This document shows, piece after piece, positions 47,442 through 56,742 of a DNA stretch of 64,000 nt. Source of the stretch: a virus; IMG/VR virus record IMGVR_UViG_3300045974_000429, positions 1-64,000 of that record; one strand, given 5' to 3'. Within the stretch, counting starts at the first letter, position 1, and each line of letters begins with the position of its first letter. The notes under the pieces were generated by a model. The model saw only the letters and a list, made by a program, of their open reading frames with translations. It did no database searches and was not told where the DNA came from. The position numbers and the translations under genes were made by a program.

Positions 47442-49243
47442 CGGTTGCCGCCCGCGGAGGTGAGCGGCGTGGTCTGAACCTTCGCACCGCCGCCCTTCCG
47501 CTTGAACACCGCCTTCTCGGCGGCGATGGCCGCGGCCGAGTTTCCATCCCTGGACTCGATGTAGTTCTGGAAGTCGAAGTCCACGCCGATGCCGCTGTTC
47601 TTGTCCCAGGCGAATCGCACGTTGGAGACGCGGTAGATGCTCTGCCGCTCCCGGATGCGCCCGAGGAGGGAATAGGCCACCACGCGGCCCAGATCGGCGT
47701 CGGAGAACCGCTGGCCGAGGATCATGGCGAGGGTCTGCGGGTCGGTCCTGAAGATGTCGCTCACGTCCGTGATGGGGGGCGGGTAGCTGTGCATCGCCCG
47801 GTCGTCCACCGTGAACTGCACCGGGTCGCCGGGGCGGAGGCGGAGGAGATCGGCGTCTTCCGTGCCCTCGGCCAACGAGGACAGGTCCTTGGTGGAGCAG
47901 GAGCCGGTCAGCTCTCCGCGTCCGATCTCCTCCCGGATGTCGTGGGCGATCTCCTCCAGGCGCTTCTTGTCCCGGATGCCGGGGATGGAGATGTAGATTT
48001 GCTCGTTCTGCACGACCGAGCCGTCGGGGCTGACCGTGGTCGCCTTGCTCGCTCCGCCGCCCTGGCCAGGCTGGCCCGTGGGCGGGGCCTTCGGCGGCCA
48101 CTGTGCCTCGACGTGCTTGCCCTTCTTCCCGCGCACCTTGGAGTCGGTGTCCACGGACACGCAGACCACGGTCGGCACCTTCGCGCCGCCGAGCTTCCGC
48201 TCCCGCTTGAGGGAGGAGATGTTCCTGCCCCAGGTCATGATTCGGATCTGGGTGGCGTAGACATTGCCGTCCGCGCCGCGGACGATGCGCGGCGTGCCGC
48301 CGGCGAACGGTGTTGGAAAGTTGGGGTCGAAGCCTGCCATCTTTGCCGGATCGTAGAGAGCGCGCGCCGGCCGGACGCGGAGCCCGGTGCCGACGAAATA
48401 CGGGACGGCGCCCACGAGCTGGCAGAGGTTCGAGATCAAGTCCCACAGCTTGATCTTCTGCGGAGGCGCAGCGGGCATCATCGGGCCGATCGAGCCGGAG
48501 CCCGGAGCGGCCTGTGCGCCGCCGGCGGCCTTCTGGTTGACTCTCGTCATCAGGGCCGGCGCGTTGGGGTGCGGCACCGTGCCGGAAGGCCAATCGTCCG
48601 CGCGAACATCGATGTGGACGCCGAGCGTCCTGAGGACCGGGGCGTTGTCCACAATATCCTGGATCACCTTGTCGATGGGCTGGTCCACGTTGAGCCGCTT
48701 GAGGACGTCGTGCTTGCAGACCAGATCGATCAGGATGCCGCGGAGGTCGCGCCCCTCGATGGAGACGGTGCCCCCCTTCTCGGAGTGCTCCACCCGGATC
48801 ACGTCGGCGACCCCGACGAGCATTTCGTTCTGCGGACTAGGAACGAGCGAGTTTCTAGTGGCCTTGCCAGCCACGGCGAACGCGGTGTTGTTCTTCGCCC
48901 AATCCGCCCCGTCCACGAGGTCGCCGTAGATGCGGACTGCGCAGGCCCGGATGATGTCCGGCTCGAACGGCATGTCCGTGAACGGGATCTCCAGCGTGAA
49001 CTTCCCGGCCTGCCGGAAGCCCGGCATGTCCACCGAGCAGCGCGTGGGCGTGACCAGCGTCTGGAAGGAGAGTCCATCCGACGCCGCCGGCTTGCTCTGC
49101 TGGAGCTGGACGAGCGTGGCCGGGATGGTGAAGTCGCCCGTCTCCGCGCTGACGGCCTGCGGGAGCGTGACGCCGTGGAGTTCCTCGTCGAACCGGAGCC
49201 CCAGCTCGACCGCGAACATCGGGTAGTAGATCGGCGCCGGCAT
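47438..49243 (-). CDS. baseplate hub (gp27/gpD-like)
   Basis: 601 aa. MPAPIYYPMFAVELGLRFDE, VADVIRVEHSEKGGTVSIEG, RDLRGILIDLV and the late SIYRVSNVRFAWDKNSGIGV, DFDFQNYIESRDG are hub/protease-hub features. A Gly/Pro-rich loop near residue 395 (PPTGQPGQGGGAS) interrupts. Connects the tail tube to the spike. Confidence 0.8.
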   Translation of the reverse strand: MPAPIYYPMFAVELGLRFDEELHGVTLPQAVSAETGDFTIPATLVQLQQSKPAASDGLSFQTLVTPTRCSVDMPGFRQAGKFTLEIPFTDMPFEPDIIRACAVRIYGDLVDGADWAKNNTAFAVAGKATRNSLVPSPQNEMLVGVADVIRVEHSEKGGTVSIEGRDLRGILIDLVCKHDVLKRLNVDQPIDKVIQDIVDNAPVLRTLGVHIDVRADDWPSGTVPHPNAPALMTRVNQKAAGGAQAAPGSGSIGPMMPAAPPQKIKLWDLISNLCQLVGAVPYFVGTGLRVRPARALYDPAKMAGFDPNFPTPFAGGTPRIVRGADGNVYATQIRIMTWGRNISSLKRERKLGGAKVPTVVCVSVDTDSKVRGKKGKHVEAQWPPKAPPTGQPGQGGGASKATTVSPDGSVVQNEQIYISIPGIRDKKRLEEIAHDIREEIGRGELTGSCSTKDLSSLAEGTEDADLLRLRPGDPVQFTVDDRAMHSYPPPITDVSDIFRTDPQTLAMILGQRFSDADLGRVVAYSLLGRIRERQSIYRVSNVRFAWDKNSGIGVDFDFQNYIESRDGNSAAAIAAEKAVFKRKGGGAKVQTTPLTSAGGNR

Positions 49244-49246
49244 TTC

Positions 49247-50584
49247 CTACCTCGCCGCCGGGATGCCGAAATCGGGGGGCGCGGGGAGCACGCGCGGGAC
49301 GAGGATGAGCTTGCCGGGCGCGGGCTGGCTCGTGGTGACCTTGTTGTACTGCGCGAGTCCGCTCCATGAGTTCTGCGAGCCGTAGTAGAGCGAGGCGGTG
49401 CGCCGGAGGTCCGTCGTGCTCTTGGACACGAACACCGCCAGCATCTCCGCGGGTTGAACCTGGGTGGCGAGCGCCGCCGCCTGCGTGACCGCGGTGCGCT
49501 TGAGGTCGCGCGCCGTCCGGCGCAGCTCCAGGTTGCGGGTGTCCGCGGCGAGGAGTTGCCCCATCGTAATGCCCGCAACCTGCGGGGCGCCCGCCGGCCC
49601 GAAGTCGGTCAGGTCGTCCGGCGTGAACAGGAGCGAGCGGGTGTTGAAGTAGTCGGTGGAGACGAGCGAGCCGAGGAGGTCGAGGAGCGCCTGGGCTTGG
49701 TCCGCGATGTACTGGAAGATGCCCAGCACGCGCTGGATGGCCTGAACGACGCCGTTCACAGAATTGACGATGCTCTGGACCGCGTCGCGCACGTCGTTGA
49801 TGGCCGAGTAGATCGAGTTCACGATGCTCGCGAGACCGCCCACGACGCCGGAGACGATCTCGATGCCGGAGGAAATCAGGGACAGCGCGTCCGAGAAAAT
49901 CGACAAGAGCCGGAAGAGCCCACCTGCCGCGGAGAGCAGCGAGTCGAACAGGCCGATCTTGCGAGCCGAGATCGAGAACGTGTCCACGGCGCCGCCGAGC
50001 GCGTCGGCAGCTGATTGGATGGAGGGTGGCGGGATGGCGAATGGGCCTGGGTCTTCACCCTGGCTGGCCCAGACGAACGTGATCTTCCACTCCACGTCCG
50101 TCTGCCGGAGCCAGTTGAACTCCGTCTCGGAGATGAGCCCGTGGCGGATGACCTGTCCCCACGTCATGCGCAGCGGCTGCGCCCGTCGGCGCATCTTGTC
50201 CACCTCGTCCACGAGATCCCAGACGGACAGCGCGTTCGCCGCGATGGTGCCGGGCGAGTCGGTGATCATCTGCGCGGGCGAGATGCCGCCAGGGTTGTTC
50301 CCGGCGGCGACGAACCGATCCTTCCAGATACCGTTGATCGTCGTGTCGCCTTCCTCCGAGCCGATGACTTGCTGCGTGGCGACCGGGTTGCCGGGGTAGT
50401 AGATGCTCTCGATCTTCATCTTCCCGACGACCTTAAGGCCCTGGTACGGCAGCGCCCGCCCGGTGAGGATGAGCTTCCGATACGGCGCCGTCAGCGTCTC
50501 CAGGGAGAAGCTCGGAGCGGTGGTGTCCGAAGCTCCGCCCTCGCCAGGAAAGGTGATGCCTGAACCTGTCGGAACGCCGGCCAT
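49247..50584 (-). CDS. tail protein with C-terminal LysM-like module
   Basis: 445 aa. N-terminal part contains LTGRALPYQGLKVVGKMKIE and a GxxPxG core. A helical middle (about 180-310) carries repeated Ile/Val/Ser (ISSGIEIVSGVVGGLASIVN). LYYGSQNSWSGLAQYNKVTT, then GKLILVPRVL at the end is LysM-like, as in gp53 or XkdP-type tail assembly proteins. Lies between tape measure and hub. Confidence 0.8.
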   Translation of the reverse strand: MAGVPTGSGITFPGEGGASDTTAPSFSLETLTAPYRKLILTGRALPYQGLKVVGKMKIESIYYPGNPVATQQVIGSEEGDTTINGIWKDRFVAAGNNPGGISPAQMITDSPGTIAANALSVWDLVDEVDKMRRRAQPLRMTWGQVIRHGLISETEFNWLRQTDVEWKITFVWASQGEDPGPFAIPPPSIQSAADALGGAVDTFSISARKIGLFDSLLSAAGGLFRLLSIFSDALSLISSGIEIVSGVVGGLASIVNSIYSAINDVRDAVQSIVNSVNGVVQAIQRVLGIFQYIADQAQALLDLLGSLVSTDYFNTRSLLFTPDDLTDFGPAGAPQVAGITMGQLLAADTRNLELRRTARDLKRTAVTQAAALATQVQPAEMLAVFVSKSTTDLRRTASLYYGSQNSWSGLAQYNKVTTSQPAPGKLILVPRVLPAPPDFGIPAAR

Positions 50585-50589
50585 CGCGG

Positions 50590-52332
50590 CTACCCCTTGC
50601 TCGTCGCGCCTGCGAAGGCGGGCTGGAAGCCTGACATGGTGCCGCGCTCGCCTAGCGCCGCGAGGTCGTTCGTGAAGGCTGTAAGCACGCGGTCCGGGTC
50701 GAAGCCCTCCTCGAACTTCTGCGTGATGTCGAACCGCGAGCCGTAGAAGTTCTGGTTGAAGTCACCCTTCTTGGCCTTGGCGTTGTCGCCGGCGACCCGC
50801 GTGTGCGTCGTGCGCTCTTTCTTCCGGTTCTCGTTCTCGACGCGCACCTGATCTGCGATGGCCATGAAGCTCGTGGCCTGGGCGGCAGCCTCGTTCTCGT
50901 ACTGGAAGCCGTTCCCAACGCTCTTGATGATGCCGCCGATCCACCGGCCGATGATCGTGATCATGTCCACGACGCCCTTGATGATCTGCGTGATCGCGAG
51001 CAGCGCCGCTGGAAGCACGAGCTGCATGAAGGAGGAGATCGCGCTGCCGCCTCCGAGCATGTCCGTGAGCGGCGAGAACATGGTCTCGACGGAGTCGATG
51101 ATGTCCGACACGGAGTCGATCAACTCGTCCAACCCTCCTCCCACGTTGTTCCAGAGTCCCTGCACACCGGCGATGACGATGGGCAGCAGGAGAGCGATGG
51201 GGCCGAGGACGCCCGCGAACCCGCGCAGGAGGTTCAAGGCCAGCGACACGGCGCCGCCGCCCGAAGCCCCCGTGGCCATCGCGGCCGCACCGACCACGTT
51301 GGTCGCGACGCCCTTGGCGTAGCCATATCCGGCCTGCGCCACGCCGCCGATGCCCATGCCGGAAGCCTTCTGGAGCGCCGCGTTCGCCAGCAGGATCTTG
51401 CCGAGCGTGGTCGCGAGTCCGACGGCCTGCGTCAAGTGCATGTTCAGGAACTCCCCGAACCGCTTCGCCGGCTCGACCCACTTTTTGGCGCCGTCCGCGA
51501 CGTGCTGGAGCAACTTGGCGACCACCGGCAGCATCTCGCGGCCGACGAGGAAGGAAATGTCCTCCCAGGCGCGGCCGACGTCGATCTGCGCCTGCTTCAT
51601 CGCCTTGAAGGCCGCGATGTCGGAATCCACGACGCCGCCGGTGTCCTTCATCGACTCCCGGATGGCGTCCGGCCCGGTCTTCAAGACCTTCATCAGCTTA
51701 TCGGCCTCGTCGTAGGAGAGCCGCATCCCGCGAGCGAGGCCCGCCGTTTCGAGCTTGCCGTCTTGCACCCGCTTGGACATCGCGAGCATGGACTGCACCG
51801 GCCCCCTGCGAATATCCACACCGAGCATGGCGTAGCTCTGCCGCGCGCCCGACGGGAACATTTTCATGCGCTCTGCACTCAACACCATGCGCTGGAGGAT
51901 GCTACCGGATACGTCCGCGCCGACGCCCACCGCTTCGAATGTTTCGTTGAGGGCGGAGGCTTCCTCGGTCGCGAGGCCGGTGAGCTTCTTGAGCCGGATG
52001 GTGTCGCCGATCTTTTCGTTCACGACCTCGAACATCTTGTGGAAGCCCAGCGCGGCCCCCAACCCGGCACCGACCCCGATCAGGTTCGAGAGGCCCGCGG
52101 AGAGCCCGTCGAACTTGTTGGAGAGCGTCTGAAGGCCACCAGCGAGGCGCCCGACGCCCGTGGAGGCCGCGGCGGCGACGGGAGAGCCCGGAGCCCCCAC
52201 GGCTCCGGCGACGTGCTTCTCGGCGTTCTCCGCGGCGGCGGCGAGCTTCTCCGCCGTCTTGATGACGCTCTCCATCGCGGAGGACGCCATGTCCTCCACG
52301 GTGAACTCCAGGCTGACGCCTTGAGATGCCAT
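50590..52332 (-). CDS. tail tape measure protein
   Basis: 580 aa, shorter than most. Long Ala-rich helices (SAMESVIKTAEKLAAAAENA), hydrophobic blocks about 95-115 and 355-405 (GVGAGLGAALGF, LRGFAGVLGPIALLLPIVIA) and two chaperone genes just upstream fix the identity. Length sets tail length, which would predict a tail of about 80-90 nm using the usual rule of roughly 0.15 nm per residue. ATG overlaps the chaperone stop. Confidence 0.85.
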   Translation of the reverse strand: MASQGVSLEFTVEDMASSAMESVIKTAEKLAAAAENAEKHVAGAVGAPGSPVAAAASTGVGRLAGGLQTLSNKFDGLSAGLSNLIGVGAGLGAALGFHKMFEVVNEKIGDTIRLKKLTGLATEEASALNETFEAVGVGADVSGSILQRMVLSAERMKMFPSGARQSYAMLGVDIRRGPVQSMLAMSKRVQDGKLETAGLARGMRLSYDEADKLMKVLKTGPDAIRESMKDTGGVVDSDIAAFKAMKQAQIDVGRAWEDISFLVGREMLPVVAKLLQHVADGAKKWVEPAKRFGEFLNMHLTQAVGLATTLGKILLANAALQKASGMGIGGVAQAGYGYAKGVATNVVGAAAMATGASGGGAVSLALNLLRGFAGVLGPIALLLPIVIAGVQGLWNNVGGGLDELIDSVSDIIDSVETMFSPLTDMLGGGSAISSFMQLVLPAALLAITQIIKGVVDMITIIGRWIGGIIKSVGNGFQYENEAAAQATSFMAIADQVRVENENRKKERTTHTRVAGDNAKAKKGDFNQNFYGSRFDITQKFEEGFDPDRVLTAFTNDLAALGERGTMSGFQPAFAGATSKG

Positions 52333-52637
52333 CAGCTCCCTCCCGAGGAACGCTGCGCGCGCTCGATGGCGTCGGACTCAGCCTGGAGCAATTTCCCAAC
52401 CGATGCGGCGAGCCGGTAGAGCCACCGCACGCTGCGATGGCGGGCGAGAGAGTCCGCACTCTGGTATCCGGCCCTGCCCAGGAATGCCAACAGGTCCATG
52501 ACCGCCTCCTCTCGACTCTCCGTCCACGACCGCCCTTCGACATGCGCCGCGTGCAGGCTGCCGAGGACCATCTCGGCGGACCCCGCACTCTGCCGGGGAG
52601 CGACTACACGCTCGTCGTCTCCCCTTCCAGAAAACCC
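52332..52637 (-). CDS. tail assembly chaperone, -1 frame extension (gpT-like)
   Basis: Open -1 frame that begins at the slippery GGGTTTT and runs to 52332, about 100 codons: SGRGDDERVVAPRQSAGSAE, MVLGSLHAAHVEGRSWTESR, then LLAFLGRAGYQSADSLARHR. In many tailed phages the chaperone is made in short and -1 frameshifted long forms. An internal ATG at 52499 with AGGAGG could also be used. The last codons overlap the tape measure ATG. Confidence 0.7.
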   Translation of the reverse strand, partial: GFSGRGDDERVVAPRQSAGSAEMVLGSLHAAHVEGRSWTESREEAVMDLLAFLGRAGYQSADSLARHRSVRWLYRLAASVGKLLQAESDAIERAQRSSGGS

Positions 52638-53023
52638 GCCTCCATCTCCGGCGGAGGGTTGTGCAGCTTCTGGAACGCTCGGAGGAGGAGCGCCCGCGCC
52701 TTCGGGCGCATCGCCACCCAGGCGACCTCCAGGGATTCGTCGGCCGAGGAGACGGCCTTGCCGTCCACTTGGACAACGCTCGCCTTCGCGAGATCGTACT
52801 GCGCCTTGATGCCGGAGGCGACCGAGGCGGTCTGCATTCGGCGCATCACGGCCATTTCTTCGTCGGCGGTCAGCTCCACGAGTCCGATGCTCGCGAGCCC
52901 GACCTCCTGCCGGTGCTCCTGCGGGACCGTGAAGGTGTGGACGGGGCGGCCCGAGCGGGAGGGCAGCCGCATCCCGACCGGGATCTTGGCGCGCAGGTCT
53001 TCGATGTCATCGACTTCGTTCAT
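52604..53023 (-). CDS. tail assembly chaperone, short form (gpG-like)
   Basis: 139 aa. Beta-rich N-terminus (LPSRSGRPVHTFTVPQEHRQ) and helical C-terminus (MRPKARALLLRAFQKLHNPP). Position between tube and tape measure is diagnostic, as the sequence is not. GGGTTTT at 52637-52631 near its end allows the -1 extension. Confidence 0.8.
   Translation of the reverse strand: MNEVDDIEDLRAKIPVGMRLPSRSGRPVHTFTVPQEHRQEVGLASIGLVELTADEEMAVMRRMQTASVASGIKAQYDLAKASVVQVDGKAVSSADESLEVAWVAMRPKARALLLRAFQKLHNPPPEMEAGFLEGETTSV
52631..52637 (-). other. slippery heptamer for -1 frameshift
   Basis: G-GGT-TTT on the minus strand, in the zero frame of the chaperone gene, 28 nt before its stop. It fits the X-XXY-YYZ pattern of -1 sites. 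Confidence 0.7.
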
Positions 53024-53062
53024 GGATCACTCCTGTGGTTGGCGAGGGCTGGTGCTGCGGTG

Positions 53063-53497
53063 CTAGCTCTTCACGATCCTGGCGTTCGAGCCCGCGAAGT
53101 CGAGTTTCAGCGAGCCGTACTGCTCCCGGCCGCCGAACGACAGCGGAATGGCGCCGAAAAAGCAGTCGTTGCCGAAGAACTTCGGCCGGTCCCCGTTGGG
53201 GAACGCGAGGGTCGCCTGGATGTTGATCTTGATGTTCGTGTTCCGGCGGGAGGCCCGGTCCAGGATCGTCTGCATGAACCCGACGAAATCCTGATTCTCC
53301 AGGTGCAGCTCCATCGAGCCCTTGAAGCCTTTCGCGAGTTCGTCGAACCGCGGAGCCGTCTCGCCGAGGTAGCCCTCCTCCTGGCGGTCGAACTCCAGTG
53401 ACACCTCGAACGACTTCACGTCGTTCATGGTCGTCAACGGCTGCCCGTTGGCGACGATGGTAATCGTCACCTCCTGACCCCTGATCCTGGAACTCAC
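53063..53497 (-). CDS. tail tube protein (putative)
   Basis: 144 aa. VTITIVANGQPLTTMNDVKS, FEVSLEFDRQEEGYLGE, FKGSMELHLENQDFVGF and ATLAFPNGDRPKFF resemble the beta-sandwich of contractile tail tubes. Found after sheath and before chaperones, the standard place. The start is uncertain: GTG at 53497 is best supported; the frame is open to 53545. Confidence 0.75.
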   Translation of the reverse strand: MSSRIRGQEVTITIVANGQPLTTMNDVKSFEVSLEFDRQEEGYLGETAPRFDELAKGFKGSMELHLENQDFVGFMQTILDRASRRNTNIKINIQATLAFPNGDRPKFFGNDCFFGAIPLSFGGREQYGSLKLDFAGSNARIVKS

Positions 53498-53537
53498 AAA
53501 GGCCAACCTTTCTCGGCACTTAGCCGATGTTCGAGTC

Positions 53538-53582
53538 AAAAGCAAGAGGCGCGAGGCCCCGTCTCCGGGAACCCCGCGCCCC
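53538..53582 (-). terminator. rho-independent-type terminator ahead of the tail tube gene
   Basis: GGCGCG-GGGTTCCCGGAGACGGGGC-CTCGCGCC type stem with internal mismatches (53582-53548), followed by TCTTGCTTTT. It separates the head-sheath transcripts from the tube-onward transcripts; read-through would be needed if no promoter follows. Confidence 0.6.
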
Positions 53583-53626
53583 TATCCCCGTTGCCGGGTG
53601 TAGCCGCGTCGAGCCGTCGGGCTCGT

Positions 53627-53929
53627 TCAGGCGGCGATGGTGCCACCGCCCGAGCCAGCCGTCAAGGGGGGCGGAGGCGGCGGGAGGTTCTTCTCCCCGG
53701 CGCGGAACATCATGGCGATGCCGGCCACGATGACGCCCGCCAGCTTGATCTTGGCAGCGTGTTCGGGGGTCTGCATGAGCGCGGCGATCTGCTCGCTGAA
53801 AGCGACCGAGGAGAGTCCAGCCGCCATGAGGGCGGCCCGGATGTTCGCGACCGCCGCTCCGCCCATCTTCTCGAACTGCTGCTCGTCGAAGAGGAACGCC
53901 TTCAGCTTGTTGTAGATCCACTTGAACAT
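53627..53929 (-). CDS. small protein between sheath and tube
   Basis: 100 aa. Basic-aromatic start MFKWIYNKLKAFLFDEQQFE, a hydrophobic segment IKLAGVIVAGIAMMF (about 62-76) that could be a membrane helix, and a Pro run (PPPPPPL) then Gly-rich tail. Not recognised; position suggests a tail or membrane-linked role. Confidence 0.7.
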   Translation of the reverse strand: MFKWIYNKLKAFLFDEQQFEKMGGAAVANIRAALMAAGLSSVAFSEQIAALMQTPEHAAKIKLAGVIVAGIAMMFRAGEKNLPPPPPPLTAGSGGGTIAA

Positions 53930-53940
53930 GACGCGCCTCC

Positions 53941-55974
53941 TCAGACCTGCTTGATGGTCACGCCCGGCCCGACGTCGGCCTGGAGGACGATGAAGTCTGC
54001 GGTGGCGAGCATCTGGACGGCGACCTTGATCACGAAGATGCCGAGCGCGAGCTGGGAGCGGGTGTTCCCGCTCTTGGCGTCCACGGAGTAGTCCGAGATG
54101 CGCTGCGCCGCCGGGTTGTTGGACGACTTCATGTCGTTCAAGAAGTTGTCGATCTCGCCCGTCGCCGCGTCGATGAGGGCGTTCGTCACCGGCAGCTTCA
54201 CGAAGGGCTGGAGCGCCTGCGCCAAGCTGTCCTCGATGAAGTCCGCGAACCGCCGCCGGTTGATGTTCGTCTGCCCGGACACGAGGCTGGTCGTGATGCC
54301 GCTGAGGATCTCCGGCCCGAGGATCTGGTCGAAGTGCAGCGCCGCCACGCCCTGGCTCCGCAGGTAGGAGTAGCTGTCGATGGTCAGGCCGGAGACGCCG
54401 CGCTGGAAGCCCGAGAGCACCGAGAGCACGCCGCCCGTTCCGCCGACCGGCGGAGCCGTCTGGCCGGGGTTGCGCTCCGGCGCCAGGACGGAGAGGACGG
54501 AGGCCACGAAGCCATCCATGCGGACGTCCAGGAGGCCGTCCGAGGTGAGCTTGCCGGAGGTCGCAGTCTGGACCGCGATGTTCGACGCCTCGCTGACGAG
54601 CATCTGCGCGCCCGGCCAGGAGTAGACCACCCGCTCGCTGCGGTTCGCCGCCACGCCCGGATCGGCCGATGCCGTAACCGCCGCCACGCTCTGCTGCGCG
54701 AGGTCTGGAGCCGCGACGAACATCCGGCCGCGCCCGCGCGAGCTGGCCGTGGCGACGTGCGCCGCGCCCGCCGAGCGGTTGTAGCTGGAGGTCCGAGCGC
54801 ACCAGACGATGTTCACGCTGCGCGCCGGGAGGTCGTCGGAGAGGAGCGCGTCGAAACAGGCTTGGTAGAACGGATCCCACGCGGCCGAGTAGGCCGCGTT
54901 GGGCGCCTGGATGGCCGCCGTATAGGTGATGGCGTTGGTGGCGTTCGTGAGGAACGTCAGGCCGGAGAGCGCCGCCCAGCCCGTGGCCGTGGGAGCCGCC
55001 GCTGGCGTCGTCGGAGCGACCACCGAGGAGACGGCGATGCCGCCCGTGTCCAGGGGCCGCGCCGGGACGGTGTAGGCCGCCAGGGTCGAGAAGGCCGCGC
55101 CCGGAGTGCTCGCCTGCCCGCCGGCCGCCGAGTCGTAGGTGGACGCGCAGTGGAGGCGCCACGGGATCGTGGTCTGGGTCGGGATCGCGAAGGTCGTCCC
55201 GTCGAGCTGCTGGATGGTGATGGTCGTCCCGGAGGCCGGGGCGGTGAGCACCCGGTAGCAGCCGTAGTAGCTGTTCAGGATGGTGGCGACGCCGTAGGTG
55301 GCGTCGCCGATCACGCCGAGGACGATGATGTCGCCCACGTTGATCTTCTTCGCCAGGAGCAGCGCGTTCAGGCTGGCGGAGGTGAACGTCTGGGACACGG
55401 CGGTGGTGGCCGAGGCGAGCGCGCCGTCCACGCCCGAGGCGTAGGCCGGCGTGTCCGTGAAGTTGACCATTCCGGCCGTGCGGACCCGCACGCCGCCCGA
55501 GGTCGTGAACTCGGTGCCCGCCGGGACGGCGCCGGCCTGCATGGCGACCGCGGGAGCCGGGTTGGTGGCGGAGGTGTTCGTCGGCAGCACGCGGACGAGC
55601 CGCCCGGCCTTCGCGGAGGCGATGTTCACCGCGCAGAGGACCAGCGCGGAGAACTGCTTGTTCTTGAGGGCGTCCACGTAGCCGTTGCCGCCTGAGATGC
55701 CGAAGTCGCCGATGGTCGGGTCGAAGCCGCCGACCTCGTTGACGGCGTCGGCCGCGGAGAACACCTGGGTCGGGACGATCTTCTGCGTGAAGCCGCCCGC
55801 GCCGTCCGGGAGGAGGCTGTTCGAACAGTCGGCGAACTCGCCGATGCAGCAAGCGACGCCCGTGCCCACACCCAGGATGCCGCCGGGCTGGGGCATGTCC
55901 GCGATGATGACACCCTCAATTTGCCCAATAACCTGCTGAGTCGGAAAGAAATTGTACCTGCGAACGAAGCCCAA
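53941..55974 (-). CDS. tail sheath protein
   Basis: 677 aa. N-terminus RYNFFPTQQVIGQIEGVIIA, then late blocks IQTATSGKLTSDGLLD-like VQTATSGKLTSDGLLDVRMD and LVSGQTNINRRRFADFIEDS, LAQALQPFVKLPVTN (sheath C-terminal domain) fit the family. Contracts to drive the tube through the envelope. The start is TTG at 55974, decided by GGAGG 6 nt upstream; no better ATG or GTG is available. Confidence 0.9.
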   Translation of the reverse strand: MGFVRRYNFFPTQQVIGQIEGVIIADMPQPGGILGVGTGVACCIGEFADCSNSLLPDGAGGFTQKIVPTQVFSAADAVNEVGGFDPTIGDFGISGGNGYVDALKNKQFSALVLCAVNIASAKAGRLVRVLPTNTSATNPAPAVAMQAGAVPAGTEFTTSGGVRVRTAGMVNFTDTPAYASGVDGALASATTAVSQTFTSASLNALLLAKKINVGDIIVLGVIGDATYGVATILNSYYGCYRVLTAPASGTTITIQQLDGTTFAIPTQTTIPWRLHCASTYDSAAGGQASTPGAAFSTLAAYTVPARPLDTGGIAVSSVVAPTTPAAAPTATGWAALSGLTFLTNATNAITYTAAIQAPNAAYSAAWDPFYQACFDALLSDDLPARSVNIVWCARTSSYNRSAGAAHVATASSRGRGRMFVAAPDLAQQSVAAVTASADPGVAANRSERVVYSWPGAQMLVSEASNIAVQTATSGKLTSDGLLDVRMDGFVASVLSVLAPERNPGQTAPPVGGTGGVLSVLSGFQRGVSGLTIDSYSYLRSQGVAALHFDQILGPEILSGITTSLVSGQTNINRRRFADFIEDSLAQALQPFVKLPVTNALIDAATGEIDNFLNDMKSSNNPAAQRISDYSVDAKSGNTRSQLALGIFVIKVAVQMLATADFIVLQADVGPGVTIKQV

Positions 55975-56034
55975 ATGGAACCTCCAGGTCTGTGCGCCGC
56001 GGCGCTAGATTCGGAACCTACACGAGCACAAGCA

Positions 56035-56742
56035 CTACGTCGATGGGGCGAGAGGATCTACCACCGGAACTTCCACCGTCACGCCGGCGTCCAGCTCGAC
56101 CCGGGGAATCATGGTCGGGAAGTCGTAGAGCTTCACCACCGCGATGTTCGCGTGGACCTTGAACACCGTGACCCGGAGCCGCTCCATCACGGACTCGGCC
56201 GTGTCCGGGTAGCCGGTGGACATGAGCTGGAAGTCGGCGTGCTGGCCGTAGTAGTGCGGCAGCGCGAGCCGGAACCCGAACATCCAATCCACCGGGTTCA
56301 TCGCGTCCTCGATGAGCGCCACGAGCCCCTCCCGCTCCGCGGGGTCGTTGCAGTGAAGCTCCGCCCGGATGTCCTGGGCGAGTTCCGCCCACTCGAACGT
56401 CCAGCGCCCGTCGGGCTGCTTGAGCCGGTCGGCCGGGGCGAACACGGGCGTGAGGTTCTTGGCCTCGTACTCCCCGTCGCCCTCCGGGATGCAGGCGAGC
56501 GCCGGGTAGATCGCGTCCTGCTCCGCCTCCGGCCACTGCCAGAAGCAGTTGTCCAGGCTGACGCGCCGCCCGCCGGGAAGGTCGAGGCTCAAGCCCTGGA
56601 GATATTCAGCCAGCCCGCGGCACAGCGCGGTCCGGGCATCCACCTCCCGGTGGCCGGTCGGAACGGGCCGCGTGGACGAGTCCGTGATGAGCTTGGTGCC
56701 GGTCTGGGCCGGCTTGCTGCCGGGAACCGTGTCGTAGCTCAT
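56035..56742 (-). CDS. neck/tail-terminator-like protein
   Basis: 235 aa. TALCRGLAEYLQGLSLDLPG, FWQWPEAEQDAIYPALACIP and MNPVDWMFGFRLALPHYYGQ, then MERLRVTVFKVHANIAVVKL: an alpha/beta protein in the place of a tail terminator or connector. Not matched to a family with certainty. Stop lies before a GCGCCGCGGCGC palindrome ahead of the sheath gene. Confidence 0.65.
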   Translation of the reverse strand: MSYDTVPGSKPAQTGTKLITDSSTRPVPTGHREVDARTALCRGLAEYLQGLSLDLPGGRRVSLDNCFWQWPEAEQDAIYPALACIPEGDGEYEAKNLTPVFAPADRLKQPDGRWTFEWAELAQDIRAELHCNDPAEREGLVALIEDAMNPVDWMFGFRLALPHYYGQHADFQLMSTGYPDTAESVMERLRVTVFKVHANIAVVKLYDFPTMIPRVELDAGVTVEVPVVDPLAPST

